Positions 9,596-20,033 of a DNA stretch of 64,000 nucleotides are shown one piece after another. Source of the DNA: Pseudidiomarina salinarum. Lineage in GTDB: Bacteria; Pseudomonadota; Gammaproteobacteria; Enterobacterales; Alteromonadaceae. Below the pieces are notes generated by a model. It saw only the letters and a program-made list of their open reading frames with translations. It did no database searches and was not told the DNA's origin. The position numbers and the translations under genes are program-made. The stretch lies in assembly GCF_000753715.1 (NCBI RefSeq), contig NZ_JPER01000001.1, positions 744,001 to 808,000 on the forward strand. Direction: 5' to 3'. Position 1 is the stretch's first letter, and every line of letters starts with the position of its first letter.

Positions 9596-10138
9596 ATGCA
9601 AGCACTTGAATTATTAACAACGCGCTCTTCGATGCCCCGTGTAACCGAGCCGGGCCCGACCGCGGAGCAATTTGCAATCATGCAGGAAGCCGCCAGCCGG
9701 GCGCCCGACCATAAAGCGCTGATGCCGTACCGGTTTATTGTGTTTCAAAGCCAGAAGCGGCTGCGCCTTGGCGAGCTGTTTCAGCAGGCGGCAGCAGCGC
9801 GGGGACTGGATGAAAAAGCGCAGGCAAAGGCTGCTGAGGTACCACTGCGGGCGCCGATGGTTATTGCCGTTATTATGGACTATCAGCCGCACGAAAAAGT
9901 GCCGCGTGATGAACAGTTTGCTTCGGCAGCCTGTGCCACCTTGCTGATGCAACAAGCCGCCTTTGCGCAGGAGCTTGGCGCTATCTGGAGAACCGGCTGG
10001 TTTGCTGAGGATGAGGTGGTAAAAGCCGGCCTGAACTGTAAGCCTGAGGATGCGATAGTGGGGTTTTTATATGTGGGCACCCCGGTGGTACCCACACCAA
10101 TAAAACCAATGAAAGCGATCAGCGCTAAGTTTGAATAG
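9596..10138 (+). CDS. Nitroreductase family protein, YdjA type
   Basis: A 180-residue FMN-dependent nitroreductase-fold protein close to E. coli YdjA. It opens with MQALELLTTRSS and carries 'ASRAPDHK', the 'AACATLLMQQAAFAQELG' helix, 'GAIWRTGWF' and 'VGFLYVGTP', all in the YdjA order. The physiological substrate of YdjA is not well established. I chose ATG 9596 over the longer frame from 9533 because the family begins at this point and AGGATGAGG precedes it. In E. coli ydjA also lies by sppA-ansA, so the neighbourhood is conserved. Confidence 0.88.
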   Translation: MQALELLTTRSSMPRVTEPGPTAEQFAIMQEAASRAPDHKALMPYRFIVFQSQKRLRLGELFQQAAAARGLDEKAQAKAAEVPLRAPMVIAVIMDYQPHEKVPRDEQFASAACATLLMQQAAFAQELGAIWRTGWFAEDEVVKAGLNCKPEDAIVGFLYVGTPVVPTPIKPMKAISAKFE

Positions 10139-10158
10139 CAGCGCTACCGCGGGTACCG

Positions 10159-11559
10159 CTAGAACTCTGCGCTCTTTGGTGCCCGCGGGAACGGAATAAC
10201 GTCACGGATATTGGTCATACCGGTTACATAGGTAACCAGCCGCTCGAAGCCCAGGCCGAAACCTGCGTGTGGCACCGTGCCGTAACGCCGTAAATCGCGA
10301 TACCAGCTGTAATCGTCCGCATTCAGCCCCATCTCAACAATCCGTGAGTCGAGCCGCTCGAGACGCTCTTCACGGGCGCTACCGCCAATGATTTCGCCGA
10401 TGCCCGGCGCCAGAATGTCCATGGCCGCAACGGTTTTACCGTCATCATTCTGTCGCATATAAAAGGCTTTGATATCTTTCGGGTAATTTTTCAGTACCAC
10501 CGGAGCGCCGACATGGACTTCGGCCAGATAGCGTTCATGCTCAGATTGCAGGTCGGTACCCCAGCTGACTGGATAGTTAAACTGCTGATCGCAATTCTGC
10601 AGGATCTCAACCGCATCGGTATAATCCATATGAACGAATTTATTCGAAACCACATGGTTAAGGCGATCCAGTACGCCTTTGTCAATGCGCTGCTGAAAGA
10701 ACGCCATATCGTCAGCGCGCTCTTCAAGTACAGCGTTAATGGCATACTTGAGCATGTCTTCGGCAAGATAAGCGATGTCATTCAGATCAGCGAAAGCGAC
10801 TTCAGGCTCAACCATCCAGAATTCCGCCAGATGGCGGCTGGTGTTTGAGTTTTCGGCCCGGAAAGTCGGGCCAAAGGTATAGACTTTCGACAGCGCGCAG
10901 GCGTAGGTTTCAACGTTCAACTGGCCGGAGACGGTCAGGAAAGCTTCTTTGCCAAAAAAATCTTTGCTGAAATCAACGTCACCCTGTTCGGTGCGGGGCA
11001 GGTTCATCATATCCAGCGTCGATACCCGGAACAGCTCACCGGCGCCTTCGGCATCGGAAGCGGTAATGATCGGCGTTGCGACCCACAGGTAACCCCGTTC
11101 ATGGAAAAAGCGGTGAAGTGCCTGCGACAGGCAGTTGCGCACCCGCATCACTGCACCGGTCACATTGGTGCGCGCCCGAAGATGGGCGAATTCCCGCAAG
11201 TATTCCATTGAGTGGGGCTTCGGTGACATCGGGTAGGTGTCAGGGTCGTCCACAAAACCGTAGACATGAACCTTCTCAGCCTGAATTTCAAAACTCTGGC
11301 CTTTGCCGGCAGATTCCGCGACGACGCCGGTCACAGCGACACTGGCACCGGTAGTTAGCCGGAGTACTTCGCTCTCGTAATTGTCGAGTTCATTCGGAAC
11401 CACCACCTGCACCGGATCAAAGCATGAACCGTCATGCACATTAATAAATGAGATACCGGCTTTTGAATCACGGCGGGTACGCACCCAGCCGCGCACGGTA
11501 ACCTGCTCACCGACCGCAGTCTTTCCTGATAGAACGTCGTCAACTGTAGCGAAGGACAT
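10159..11559 (-). CDS. asnS: Asparaginyl-tRNA synthetase
   Basis: A 466-residue class IIb aminoacyl-tRNA synthetase. An N-terminal OB-fold anticodon-binding domain (about residues 1-100, with '[12 protein letters not shown]') precedes the catalytic core. Motif 2 is seen in '[21 protein letters not shown]' (split by the family's conserved asparagine-specific residues) and motif 3 in [15 protein letters not shown] near the C terminus. The length equals E. coli AsnS. It stands alone; both neighbours point elsewhere or are separated by about 80 bases. Confidence 0.97.
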   Translation of the reverse strand: MSFATVDDVLSGKTAVGEQVTVRGWVRTRRDSKAGISFINVHDGSCFDPVQVVVPNELDNYESEVLRLTTGASVAVTGVVAESAGKGQSFEIQAEKVHVYGFVDDPDTYPMSPKPHSMEYLREFAHLRARTNVTGAVMRVRNCLSQALHRFFHERGYLWVATPIITASDAEGAGELFRVSTLDMMNLPRTEQGDVDFSKDFFGKEAFLTVSGQLNVETYACALSKVYTFGPTFRAENSNTSRHLAEFWMVEPEVAFADLNDIAYLAEDMLKYAINAVLEERADDMAFFQQRIDKGVLDRLNHVVSNKFVHMDYTDAVEILQNCDQQFNYPVSWGTDLQSEHERYLAEVHVGAPVVLKNYPKDIKAFYMRQNDDGKTVAAMDILAPGIGEIIGGSAREERLERLDSRIVEMGLNADDYSWYRDLRRYGTVPHAGFGLGFERLVTYVTGMTNIRDVIPFPRAPKSAEF

Positions 11560-11642
11560 GAACCTGCAAACTCCAATAGGATAATAGGAAAATAAAATAA
11601 GGCTGTTATGTTACCTTGCTTTGCTTAAGACTCAAGCGAAAA

Positions 11643-12935
11643 TCATGCTTCTTCAGCTGCTTTCAGCATCGCATCGGTAATTTGGCTCAGTTGCCCGGCA
11701 GTAATGATATACGGCGGCATAACGTAGATGAGCCGGCCGAATGGTCGGATCCATACACCGCGTTCAACGAAACGCTGTTGCAGCCTGGCAACATCAACCG
11801 GTTGTTTCATTTCAATTACGCCAATGGCGCCGAATACGCGCACGTCCGCAACGGCCGGGAAACGTCTGGCCGGCTCGAGTTCTGCGGTTAACTGGCGCGC
11901 AATGGCAGCAACCTGCTGGCGCCAGTCGCCCGCTCTGACGAGATCAATACTGGCGTTCGCTATGGCGCAGGCGAGGGGGTTGGCCATGAACGTGGGGCCA
12001 TGCATAAAAGTGCCGGCGGCAGGGCCGGCACTAATGGTATCGGCAACCTCTGTAGTCGCCAGTACCGCTGCCATAGTCAGGTAACCGCCGGTCAGCGCTT
12101 TGCCAAGGCACATGATATCCGGACTGATATTGGCGTGGTTGCAGGCAAAGAGTTCACCGGTGCGGCCAAAGCCGGTCGCTATTTCATCGGCGATCAGTAA
12201 CACACTGAACTGATCGCACAGCGCCCGCAGACCGCGCAGGTAGTCGGGATGATAAAAGCGCATGCCGCCAGCGCCCTGAACTATGGGTTCGACAATAACG
12301 GCGGCGATTTCCTGATGATGCGACTGCAATAATTCAGCCATGGCGGTCAGTGCCTGCGGATCCCATTCATCCTGCGGACGAACGTCGGGTACCGGTGCAA
12401 AGAGTTGCTGGCGCAGCGAGCCCTGAAACAGGGCATGCATACCGTTGACCGGATCACAGACCGACATGGCGGCAAAGGTGTCGCCATGATAGCCACCGCG
12501 GATGGTGGCGATACGGTTTTTTGCCGGTTGCTCACGCGCCGCCCAGTACTGGACAGCCATCTTTATGGCAATCTCCACCGATACCGAGCCTGAGTCTGCC
12601 AGGAACACCTTTTGCAGTGGTGCCGGCGACAAATCCACCAGCTGCCGGCAGAGATCAATAGCCGGCTTATGGGTTACCCCGCCGAACATCACGTGGCTCA
12701 TGTGGCCGAGCTGGCGCTGAGCAGCCTGATTGAGTAGCGGGTGATTGTAGCCGTGGATAGCCGCCCACCAGGACGACATGCCGTCGATCAGACGACGGCC
12801 ATCATCCAGAATGAGTTCACAGCCTTCAGCCGCAGCCACCGGATAAACCGGTAACGGCTCACGAAAAGACGTATAGGGATGCCAGATGTGTTGTTGATCA
12901 AAAGCAAGATCGCCGGGCTGCAGCAAATTTGTCAT
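11643..12935 (-). CDS. bioA: Adenosylmethionine-8-amino-7-oxononanoate aminotransferase
   Basis: A 430-residue class III PLP aminotransferase that makes 7,8-diaminopelargonic acid from KAPA using S-adenosylmethionine as amino donor. 'IWHPYTSF' near the N terminus is the substrate-site motif typical of BioA, '[10 protein letters not shown]' contacts PLP phosphate, and the Schiff-base lysine is in [11 protein letters not shown]. It is transcribed away from bioBFCD, with 136 bases between the two start codons, the classical arrangement of the E. coli bio locus. Confidence 0.96.
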   Translation of the reverse strand: MTNLLQPGDLAFDQQHIWHPYTSFREPLPVYPVAAAEGCELILDDGRRLIDGMSSWWAAIHGYNHPLLNQAAQRQLGHMSHVMFGGVTHKPAIDLCRQLVDLSPAPLQKVFLADSGSVSVEIAIKMAVQYWAAREQPAKNRIATIRGGYHGDTFAAMSVCDPVNGMHALFQGSLRQQLFAPVPDVRPQDEWDPQALTAMAELLQSHHQEIAAVIVEPIVQGAGGMRFYHPDYLRGLRALCDQFSVLLIADEIATGFGRTGELFACNHANISPDIMCLGKALTGGYLTMAAVLATTEVADTISAGPAAGTFMHGPTFMANPLACAIANASIDLVRAGDWRQQVAAIARQLTAELEPARRFPAVADVRVFGAIGVIEMKQPVDVARLQQRFVERGVWIRPFGRLIYVMPPYIITAGQLSQITDAMLKAAEEA

Positions 12936-13007
12936 AAATAAGAACCAGGTCGCTGAATTGGTGTGGTTAAAATATAACCAGTCGTTATTATTTAACGGCT
13001 TAAAAAG

Positions 13008-13035
13008 TTGACAGTGTACGTTTTACCCGTAATCT
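13008..13035 (+). promoter_or_regulatory. Candidate bioB promoter
   Basis: A consensus -35 TTGACA (13008-13013) is spaced 16 bases from TAATCT (13030-13035). It lies about 40 bases before the bioB start in the bioA-bioB divergent spacer. The arms AGTCGTTA (12980-12987) and TAACGACT (13049-13056) form an inverted repeat around it. I do not see the usual gammaproteobacterial BirA operator halves (TTGTAAACC / GGTTTACAA). Confidence 0.5.
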
Positions 13036-13071
13036 AGTCGAGGATAATTAACGACTAACAATGGATTCCTC

Positions 13072-14115
13072 ATGACTGATACCGCGCTTCGCCACGACTG
13101 GACCCTTACCGACATCGAACAGCTCTTTGCCCGCCCGTTTAATGACTTATTGTTTCAGGCCCAGCAAATACATCGCCAGCACTTCGACGCTAATGCGGTG
13201 CAGGTCAGTACCTTATTGTCGATAAAAACCGGTGCGTGCCCGGAAGACTGTAAATATTGCCCGCAAAGCGCTCATTACCACACCGGCGTCGACCGTGAGC
13301 GACTGATGGCAGTGGAGAAAGTGCTGCAGGAAGCCGAAGCAGCCAAAGCGCAGGGTGCCAGCCGGTTCTGCATGGGCGCGGCCTGGCGTAACCCCAAAGC
13401 GCGGGATATGCCGTATGTGATCGAGATGGTAAAAGGCGTGAAGGAGCTTGGTCTGGAGACCTGTATGACGCTGGGCATGCTGTCAGTGGAACAGGCCAAG
13501 ATGCTGCAGCAGGCGGGCCTGGATTATTACAATCATAACCTGGACACCTCGCCGGAATTCTATGGCGAAATCATCAGTACCCGCACCTATCAGGATCGCC
13601 TTACTACGCTGCAGAACGTGCGTGATGCGGGAATGAAAGTCTGTGCCGGCGGTATCGTGGGTATGGGCGAAAGCCGCCGTGACCGGGCCGGGCTGTTACA
13701 GCAACTGGCGAACTTACCACAGCACCCGGAAAGCGTTCCGGTCAATATGCTGGTAAAGGTCGCCGGTACACCTTTTGCTGACATCGACGATCTGGACCCG
13801 TTTGAATTTGTGCGCACCATCGCGGTGGCGCGGATCCTGATGCCGGAATCTTTTGTGCGGCTGTCAGCCGGGCGAGAAGACATGAATGATGAGATGCAGG
13901 CGCTGTGTTACCTGGCCGGAGCGAACTCCATCTTCTATGGCGAGCGGCTGTTGACCACGCCGAATCCGGAAGCCGATAAAGACCGTCAGCTTTTTGATCG
14001 CCTGGGGCTGAAGCCGCTGGAAATAGATGGCTACAGTGATGAAGTCCATGAGGCAGTGATCCAGGACGCGGTCAGTGAACAGCAACAGCCTGTTCGCTAT
14101 TATGAAGTTTCCTGA
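13072..14115 (+). CDS. bioB: Biotin synthase
   Basis: A 347-residue radical-SAM enzyme that inserts sulfur into dethiobiotin. The [4Fe-4S] cysteines are C56, C60 and C63 in ACPEDCKYC. Downstream segments '[13 protein letters not shown]', '[11 protein letters not shown]' and 'RLSAGREDM' carry further conserved residues, including the arginine that ligands the [2Fe-2S] cluster. No obvious Shine-Dalgarno sequence precedes ATG 13072; a four-codon frame (ATG 13060) overlaps it by ATGA. It is the first gene of bioBFCD. Confidence 0.97.
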   Translation: MTDTALRHDWTLTDIEQLFARPFNDLLFQAQQIHRQHFDANAVQVSTLLSIKTGACPEDCKYCPQSAHYHTGVDRERLMAVEKVLQEAEAAKAQGASRFCMGAAWRNPKARDMPYVIEMVKGVKELGLETCMTLGMLSVEQAKMLQQAGLDYYNHNLDTSPEFYGEIISTRTYQDRLTTLQNVRDAGMKVCAGGIVGMGESRRDRAGLLQQLANLPQHPESVPVNMLVKVAGTPFADIDDLDPFEFVRTIAVARILMPESFVRLSAGREDMNDEMQALCYLAGANSIFYGERLLTTPNPEADKDRQLFDRLGLKPLEIDGYSDEVHEAVIQDAVSEQQQPVRYYEVS

Positions 14116-14125
14116 CGAATAACTT

Positions 14126-15301
14126 ATGGCGGTTATCTCGGCGCAGCTTCGACAGGCTAACAGCGATCGCAAAAATCAGCAGCGCTGGCGGGCACTGAAC
14201 GCCGGCGCGCAAGTGTCGGCACGGGCGATAGCGGATGATTCCGGAAGCTACCTGAACTTTTCCAGTAATGATTACCTGGGGCTCAGCGATCATCCGGCAG
14301 TGGTTGATGCGTTTGGTACGGCTCTGGCGAGCTTTGGCGCCGGTAGCCGGGCATCGCCGCTGGTGGTCGGTTATCAGGCGCCCCATGCCTATCTCAGCGC
14401 CCAGTTGGCCGAGTGGCTGAATCGCGAGCAGGTGCTGCTGATGAACTCCGGATTTGCGGTAAATCATGGCTGCGTGACCACGCTGGCACCATTTTATAAG
14501 CGGCTGATTAGTGATCGGCTTATCCACGCCTCGATGATTGACGGCGTTCGTCATAGTCGTGTGCCACTGCAGCGTTTTGCTCATAATGATATGGCCAGTT
14601 TAGGGAAGCGATTGCAGCAACAAGACGGTAATGCACTTATTCTTACCGAAAGTATATTCAGTATGGATGGCGACCGGGCACCAATACAGGCAATACTCAG
14701 CCTGCTTAACGACAGCGGTTATGGCGCTGACTGTGATCTGATGGTGGACGACGCGCATGGGTTTGGCGTAACCGGTGTCAACGGGCAGGGGGTTGGTGGC
14801 GAATTCTCACAATCTGAGGTTCCTTTGTTGACCCTGACCTTCGGCAAGGCCGTCGGGGTTGCCGGGGCTGCCATTGGCACTACTGCTGAGGTAGCTGATT
14901 ATCTGGTGAATCATTGCCGCGAACTCATCTATTCCACCGCATTCCCTGCCGCCCAGGCCGCGGCAGTCAGTGCCTCGATCAAGATTCTGCAGGGACCGGA
15001 CGGCGCCGCCCGCCGCGCCAGACTGAATGAAAATATTGCTTTGCTGGCGCAGCAGGCGAGCACCCTCGGCTTGCCCCTGCAGGCTACTGATACCGCGATT
15101 CAGACGGTTCAGCTTGGCACAGATGCGCGCGCATTGACGGTAAGCGCGCGGCTGCGTGAGCGGGGGATATGGTGCTCAGCTATTCGCCCGCCCACTGTCC
15201 CTGAAGGTCAGGCACGACTGCGGATTGCGCTCAGCGCCATGCATACTGCTAACGACATCAGCCAGTTACTGCTGGCATTGCAGCAAAGTCTGGAGAGCTG
15301 A
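14126..15301 (+). CDS. bioF: 8-amino-7-oxononanoate synthase
   Basis: A 391-residue alpha-oxoamine synthase (PLP) joining pimeloyl-ACP or -CoA and L-alanine to form KAPA. Visible landmarks are 'FSSNDYLGLSDHP' near residue 35, 'GSRASPLVVGY', 'DDAHGFGVTG' and the PLP lysine in TLTFGKAVGVAGAA. Length agrees with E. coli BioF (384). It follows bioB by 10 bases and its TGA lies one base before the bioC ATG, so translation is probably coupled. Confidence 0.96.
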   Translation: MAVISAQLRQANSDRKNQQRWRALNAGAQVSARAIADDSGSYLNFSSNDYLGLSDHPAVVDAFGTALASFGAGSRASPLVVGYQAPHAYLSAQLAEWLNREQVLLMNSGFAVNHGCVTTLAPFYKRLISDRLIHASMIDGVRHSRVPLQRFAHNDMASLGKRLQQQDGNALILTESIFSMDGDRAPIQAILSLLNDSGYGADCDLMVDDAHGFGVTGVNGQGVGGEFSQSEVPLLTLTFGKAVGVAGAAIGTTAEVADYLVNHCRELIYSTAFPAAQAAAVSASIKILQGPDGAARRARLNENIALLAQQASTLGLPLQATDTAIQTVQLGTDARALTVSARLRERGIWCSAIRPPTVPEGQARLRIALSAMHTANDISQLLLALQQSLES

Positions 15302-15302
15302 T

Positions 15303-16100
15303 ATGCAGCACTCATTCAGCGACCCGCTATCGCGGGCCTATGATAAAACCCGGGTAGCACGTCAGTTCAGCAAGGCCGCTGTCAGCTATAGCCAGCATGA
15401 CTATCTGCAGCGACTGTGCGGTGAACAACTACTGCAACGTCTGCCAGAGCACAGCGAGGTACTGGTTGATCTGGGGTGTGGTCCCGCCAGTATGACCAGC
15501 GCCTTACAGTCACAGTGCGGTTATTATCTGGGACTGGATATCGCCGCTGGCATGTTGCAACAGGCACAAAGCCAGTGTAACGCGGCCTTTGCCGGCGCCG
15601 ATATGGATCTATTGCCACTCCAGGCAGATAGTGTAGATACGGTGTTTTCGAATTTGACCCTGCAGTGGAGTAACGATCTTCACGCCACGCTCAGTGGCGT
15701 ACTGAAGACACTTAAACCTGGCGGATCTATGGTGTTTTCAACAATTCTGGCCGGCTCAATGACGCCGTTAACACGTATTTTTGCTGAAGTGGATAGCCAC
15801 CCGCACAGCAATACCTTCCTGAGTGCAGATGTAATCCGTAACGTGCTGACAAAGCTGCCTGAAGCCAGCTGGGATCTGACTGAATTGCCGCTGCGGGTAA
15901 GTTATAGCAGCCTCAGGGATATGTTGCGTGACCTCAAAGGTATTGGCGCCAATTATACCGCGCGTGATCCGCAGGGATTATTCACCCGCCGGCGCTTTGC
16001 CTTGTGGGAGGCGGCAACTGAAAAGTACCGCGAAGCAGACGGAAAGCTTTATCTTTACTGGCATATCGGCCTAATTTCGCTACGCAAAGGAGTTGACTAA
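15303..16100 (+). CDS. bioC: Malonyl-ACP O-methyltransferase
   Basis: A 265-residue SAM-dependent methyltransferase that disguises malonyl-ACP as its methyl ester, so fatty-acid synthesis can build pimelate. The SAM-binding motif is VLVDLGCGPASMTSAL and the family segment 'SNLTLQWSNDL' follows. I chose ATG 15303 (MQHSFSDPLSRAYDK) because it starts one base after the bioF stop and opens with the BioC-like 'K..VA..F..AA..Y' helix; a longer frame from 15156 overlaps bioF deeply and is not credible. The esterase partner (BioH or equivalent) is not in this window. Confidence 0.94.
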   Translation: MQHSFSDPLSRAYDKTRVARQFSKAAVSYSQHDYLQRLCGEQLLQRLPEHSEVLVDLGCGPASMTSALQSQCGYYLGLDIAAGMLQQAQSQCNAAFAGADMDLLPLQADSVDTVFSNLTLQWSNDLHATLSGVLKTLKPGGSMVFSTILAGSMTPLTRIFAEVDSHPHSNTFLSADVIRNVLTKLPEASWDLTELPLRVSYSSLRDMLRDLKGIGANYTARDPQGLFTRRRFALWEAATEKYREADGKLYLYWHIGLISLRKGVD

Positions 16101-16105
16101 AAGGC

Positions 16106-16822
16106 ATGTCAAATTGCTATTTTATCACCGGAACCGATACCGATGCCGGTAAGACGGTGGCCACTGTGGCGCTATTACAGCGGCTGCAGGCAGAGCAAAA
16201 CTATTGTCTGGCGATGAAACCGGTGGCGGCTGGCGCGACAGATGCGGGCACCGGCCTGCGTAATGCGGATGCAATGCATTTGCTGGGTCATCTGCTACCA
16301 CGGGCCAGTGATAACTGGCTGCCCGAGTACCATGAGGTAAACCCCATTTGTTATTCCGAACCGGTCGCGCCACATCTGGCCGCAGCGCGGCAACGGCAAG
16401 CTCTGACAGTCAGTGAATTACTGAGCCATACCCGAAAGCTGCTCGACCAGCAGCCGGATTGCTTAGTTATTGAGGGCGCGGGCGGCTGGTTGTTACCCCT
16501 GAATAACAGTGAAACCCTTGCTGATTATGTACAGCAACTGGGCGCGGCTGTGGTGTTGGTGGTAGGGCTGAAGCTCGGTTGTCTGAATCACGCCTTATTA
16601 ACCGTAGCTGACATTCAGCGGCGGGGCATCCGGCTGGCAGGCTGGATTGCGAATCAACCGCTGGCGCTGCCGATGACGCTGCAGCAGGAGAATATCAGTT
16701 ACCTGCACCAGGCAATTCCGGCTCCTTGTCTGGGTATATTGCCCTTTATGGAAGACTGGGAACAGCAACAGCCGGGGAATTATCTCTCCAATAGTGAAAA
16801 AATCTTCGGTTCAGACCGCTAG
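16106..16822 (+). CDS. bioD: Dethiobiotin synthetase
   Basis: A 238-residue P-loop enzyme that closes the ureido ring of dethiobiotin from diaminopelargonate, CO2 and ATP. The P-loop GTDTDAGKT spans residues 9-17; 'AMKPVAAG' and 'IEGAGGWLLPL' are the substrate and Mg-binding motifs. The gene begins 5 bases after bioC and ends the bioBFCD run. There is no clear terminator before htpX. Confidence 0.95.
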   Translation: MSNCYFITGTDTDAGKTVATVALLQRLQAEQNYCLAMKPVAAGATDAGTGLRNADAMHLLGHLLPRASDNWLPEYHEVNPICYSEPVAPHLAAARQRQALTVSELLSHTRKLLDQQPDCLVIEGAGGWLLPLNNSETLADYVQQLGAAVVLVVGLKLGCLNHALLTVADIQRRGIRLAGWIANQPLALPMTLQQENISYLHQAIPAPCLGILPFMEDWEQQQPGNYLSNSEKIFGSDR

Positions 16823-16920
16823 AATCCAGTAGAATATAGGCCACAGGCTATTGAGAATGGGGTTGCCGAACCACATATCAGTGGTGCTGTCTGAACATTT
16901 TTTTGAGAGGTATGTGGTTT

Positions 16921-17796
16921 ATGCTAAGGGTTGTTCTGTTTTTAGCAACCAACCTGGCAATTTTGCTGGTGTTGGGTCTGGTTATGAACGTACTGTTACC
17001 GGCCTTTGGGATCGACCCGTCCGGTTACGGCGGTCTGCTGCTGTTTGCTGCTGCCTTTGGCTTTGGCGGCGCTTTCATCTCGCTGGCGATTTCGCGCTGG
17101 ATGGCAAAACGGACCACCGGGGCGCAGGTTATTACGCAACCCCGCAATAGCACTGAAACCTGGCTGTTGCAGACGGTTCAACGGCTGAGCCGCAAAGCCG
17201 GGATCCCGATGCCGGAAGTGGCTATATTTGACTCGCCGGCGCCTAATGCCTTCGCCACCGGGGCCAGCAAGAAGAATTCACTGGTGGCAGTGAGTACCGG
17301 ACTGCTGCGGCATATGAACCAGGATGAAGTCGAAGCCGTACTGGCACATGAAGTTGCACATATCGCCAATGGCGACATGGTGACCCTGACCCTGATTCAG
17401 GGCGTGGTAAATACCTTTGTGATCTTCTTCGCCCGGGTCGTTGCTGGGGCGATCGATAATGCCACGCGCAGCAGTTCGCAAAGCGGACAAGGCCTTGGCG
17501 GCATGGCTTATTTTGCTATCGTGATGGTTTTAGAGTTGGTATTTGGCATTCTCGCCAGTATCATTGTGTTCTGGTTTTCCCGGCAGCGGGAGTTTCGCGC
17601 CGATGCCGGCTCTGCGCAGTTGGTTGGCCGGGATAAAATGATTGCTGCACTGCGGCGTTTACAGCAGGGGCAGGAATCACAACTGGATGGTTCGATGATG
17701 GCTTTTGGTATCCAGAGCGAGTCGCGCCGGTTCAGCGAGTTGTTTCTGACTCATCCGCCGTTAGAAAGGCGGATTCATGCTTTGCAGCAACTGTAA
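16921..17796 (+). CDS. htpX: Membrane zinc metalloprotease HtpX
   Basis: A 291-residue inner-membrane M48 peptidase that helps FtsH degrade misfolded membrane proteins. It has two N-terminal hydrophobic segments (about 3-25 and 35-57), the zinc motif HEVAH at H143-H147, two more hydrophobic stretches, then '[12 protein letters not shown]' supplying the third ligand. ATG 16921 was chosen because GAGAGG sits 10 bases before it and the family starts with MLR/MMR; ATG 16912 in the same frame is too close to that site. I see no convincing heat-shock promoter upstream. Confidence 0.95.
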   Translation: MLRVVLFLATNLAILLVLGLVMNVLLPAFGIDPSGYGGLLLFAAAFGFGGAFISLAISRWMAKRTTGAQVITQPRNSTETWLLQTVQRLSRKAGIPMPEVAIFDSPAPNAFATGASKKNSLVAVSTGLLRHMNQDEVEAVLAHEVAHIANGDMVTLTLIQGVVNTFVIFFARVVAGAIDNATRSSSQSGQGLGGMAYFAIVMVLELVFGILASIIVFWFSRQREFRADAGSAQLVGRDKMIAALRRLQQGQESQLDGSMMAFGIQSESRRFSELFLTHPPLERRIHALQQL

Positions 17797-17829
17797 GCTA
17801 ACGCATAAGTACATTAAAAAAGGATAGTT

Positions 17830-19188
17830 ATGACGACCTGGAGTTCGCGGAGTTGGCGCGACAAGCCAATTCAGCAACAACCTGCGTATCAGAGTGCGGC
17901 TGACTTGCAACGCATTGAGTATCAGCTGAAACAGTTTCCGCCCTTGGTTTTTGCCGAGGAGATTCGGGCGTTGCGCACGCAACTGGCGCGGGTTAGCCAG
18001 GGCAAAGGTTTTCTGCTGCAAGGCGGCGACTGCGCGGAATCATTCGCTGACTTCAATGCGCCAAAGATTCGGGATACCTTTAAGGTTATTCTGCAGATGG
18101 CGATTGTGCTGACCTTTGCTGGTTCCTGTCCGGTAACGAAAGTTGCGCGAATGGCCGGGCAATATGCCAAGCCGCGGTCCAGTGACCTGGAAACCCAGGA
18201 CGGCCAGTCGTTGCCAAGCTACCGCGGCGATATTATTAACGCCGCGGACTTTACTGAAGCAGCCCGGCAGCCTGATCCGCAGCGCATGATTCAGGCCTAT
18301 CATCATTCAGCGGCCACCCTGAACCTGCTGCGGGCCTTTGCCCAGGGCGGTCTGGCCGATCTTCATAAAGTCCATAAGTGGAACATGAGTTTTGTTGCGG
18401 CAAACCCGTTGAAAGAACAGTATCAGCGGGTGGCTGAGCAAATTCAGTCGGCATTGCAGTTTATGGAAGTGCTAGGCATTACCGCAGAAACCAATGCGAC
18501 CATTCATGAAACCCAGTTGTTTACCTCCCATGAGGCGTTGTTGCTGCCTTATGAAGAGGCTTTAACGCGTACAGATACCTTGACCGGTCTGCCTTATGAT
18601 TGTTCTGCTCATATGGTCTGGATTGGCGAGCGCACCCGCCAGCTGGATCACGCCCATGTGGAATTTATGCGCGGCATCCATAATCCACTGGGGATTAAAA
18701 TCGGGCCAAGCACGCAGCCGGATGACGTTATCCAGCTGCTTGATGTGCTGAATCCGCAAAACGAAGCCGGCCGCATCACCCTGATTACCCGTATGGGCGC
18801 CAATAAGCTGGCAGATAATCTGCCACAGATCGTGCGGCGGGTAAAAGCGGAAGGGCGGCAGGTGGTCTGGTCCAGTGATCCTATGCACGGCAATACGGTC
18901 AAAGCAGAAAATGGTCTTAAAACCCGTGATTTTGATGCGATCCATCAGGAATTACGGCACTTCTTCGCTGTTCATCAGGCTGAAGGGACTTATCCGGGGG
19001 GCGTACACCTGGAAATGACTGGTGAAGACGTCACTGAATGTACCGGCGGAGCCTATCAGATCCGTGAACAGGACCTGACCCAGCGGTATCGTACACAGTG
19101 TGATCCGCGCCTGAATGCCGATCAGGTTCTGGAGTTAGCATTTTTAGTCGCAGATTCTCTGCGGGAAGCGCGGCAAGGCCGCGGTTAA
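17830..19188 (+). CDS. 3-deoxy-7-phosphoheptulonate (DAHP) synthase, class II
   Basis: A 452-residue plant-type (class II) DAHP synthase, which condenses phosphoenolpyruvate with erythrose 4-phosphate in the first shikimate-pathway step. It opens with the family's 'W....WR.KP..Q.P.Y' and contains '[11 protein letters not shown]', '[16 protein letters not shown]', 'GIKIGPS', '[10 protein letters not shown]' and '[19 protein letters not shown]'. It is unrelated in sequence to the AroF/G/H enzymes of E. coli. Nearby ppsA makes PEP, so the neighbourhood couples PEP production and use. In E. coli the equivalent position beside ppsR is taken by aroH. Confidence 0.95.
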   Translation: MTTWSSRSWRDKPIQQQPAYQSAADLQRIEYQLKQFPPLVFAEEIRALRTQLARVSQGKGFLLQGGDCAESFADFNAPKIRDTFKVILQMAIVLTFAGSCPVTKVARMAGQYAKPRSSDLETQDGQSLPSYRGDIINAADFTEAARQPDPQRMIQAYHHSAATLNLLRAFAQGGLADLHKVHKWNMSFVAANPLKEQYQRVAEQIQSALQFMEVLGITAETNATIHETQLFTSHEALLLPYEEALTRTDTLTGLPYDCSAHMVWIGERTRQLDHAHVEFMRGIHNPLGIKIGPSTQPDDVIQLLDVLNPQNEAGRITLITRMGANKLADNLPQIVRRVKAEGRQVVWSSDPMHGNTVKAENGLKTRDFDAIHQELRHFFAVHQAEGTYPGGVHLEMTGEDVTECTGGAYQIREQDLTQRYRTQCDPRLNADQVLELAFLVADSLREARQGRG

Positions 19189-19216
19189 TCGACATTTTTC
19201 GAGGTTATAGCAGTAT

Positions 19217-20017
19217 ATGTCACAACAACAGGTTGAACAGTTTTTTGAAGATCTCTGGCAGGACTATATCAAGCTCACTCCTTCCGCTGCAAAAGTACAT
19301 CAGGTACTGGGACAAGGCCAGCCAATCATTAATGATCATGTGGCCTTCAGAACTTTTGATATTGCGCCAGTCCGGTTAGCGGCGCTGGTGGCGCTGTTTG
19401 AAAATATGGGGTATGAAGCCAGGGGCGAATACGAGTTTACTGAGAAAAAACTGGTCGCCCGGCATTTTGAGCATCGTGATCCCCGCTTACCGAAGATTTT
19501 TATCAGTGAGTTACTGGTCGAATCCTTTTCGGTCGAACTGCAAACCATAGTGAAGCAACTGGTGGCACAGATCGATCCGGAGCAGGTTGCCAGACCGGAA
19601 TTTTTATACTCAGGAACGCATTGGCAACTGAGCAGCACCGACTATGAAAGGCTGCTGGAAGAGAGCGAGTACGCCGCATGGATGGCTGCATTTGGCTTCC
19701 GCGCTAATCATTTTACGGTCAATGTTAATGAGTTGACCGACTATGAGTCGCTGGAACAAGTGAACCAGACCTTAAAGAATGCCGGCTTCCGGTTAAATAG
19801 CTCAGGCGGTGAAATCAAAGGATCTCGGGATGTCTTTCTGGAGCAATCATCAACGCTGGCCGATCATATGCCGGTACGCTTCAGTGACATGGAAAAAGTA
19901 ATTCCCAGTTGTTTCTATGAGTTTGCCCGTCGCTATGAAGTGGCGCCCGACAGACTCTACACGGGTTTTGTCGCCGCCTCGGCTGATAAGATATTTGAAA
20001 GTACCAACGCCCGCTAA
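19217..20017 (+). CDS. DUF1338-family protein, possible 2-oxoacid dioxygenase/decarboxylase (HglS-like, short form)
   Basis: A 266-residue DUF1338 protein. Larger family members (HglS/YdcJ, about 450 residues) are Fe(II) enzymes turning 2-oxoadipate into D-2-hydroxyglutarate. The residues they use appear here in the same order: H41 and R45 in NDHVAFRTF, H165 in FRANHFTVNV, and E235 in CFYEFARR. The protein is much shorter, so its substrate is not certain. It follows the DAHP synthase gene by 28 bases and converges on ppsR. YdiJ, encoded 3.4 kb away, is a D-2-hydroxyglutarate dehydrogenase family member, which would consume the predicted product. Confidence 0.8.
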   Translation: MSQQQVEQFFEDLWQDYIKLTPSAAKVHQVLGQGQPIINDHVAFRTFDIAPVRLAALVALFENMGYEARGEYEFTEKKLVARHFEHRDPRLPKIFISELLVESFSVELQTIVKQLVAQIDPEQVARPEFLYSGTHWQLSSTDYERLLEESEYAAWMAAFGFRANHFTVNVNELTDYESLEQVNQTLKNAGFRLNSSGGEIKGSRDVFLEQSSTLADHMPVRFSDMEKVIPSCFYEFARRYEVAPDRLYTGFVAASADKIFESTNAR

Positions 20018-20030
20018 GGCGTTGGTTTTT
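20004..20030 (+). terminator. Terminator overlapping the end of the DUF1338 gene
   Basis: CCAACGCC (20004-20011) pairs with GGCGTTGG (20018-20025), followed by TTTTT. The TAA stop codon of the DUF1338 gene (20015-20017) lies in the hairpin loop, so the last codons double as the terminator stem. Confidence 0.8.
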
Positions 20031-20033
20031 GGC

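Noticed and set aside
13060-13074. Four-codon leader peptide before bioB (ATGGATTCCTCATGA)
   Set aside because: Too short to support, no clear ribosome site at the right distance, and no known role in biotin control.
15156-15302. N-terminal 49 residues of a longer BioC
   Set aside because: They overlap bioF coding sequence and do not resemble the family; ATG 15303 fits operon spacing.
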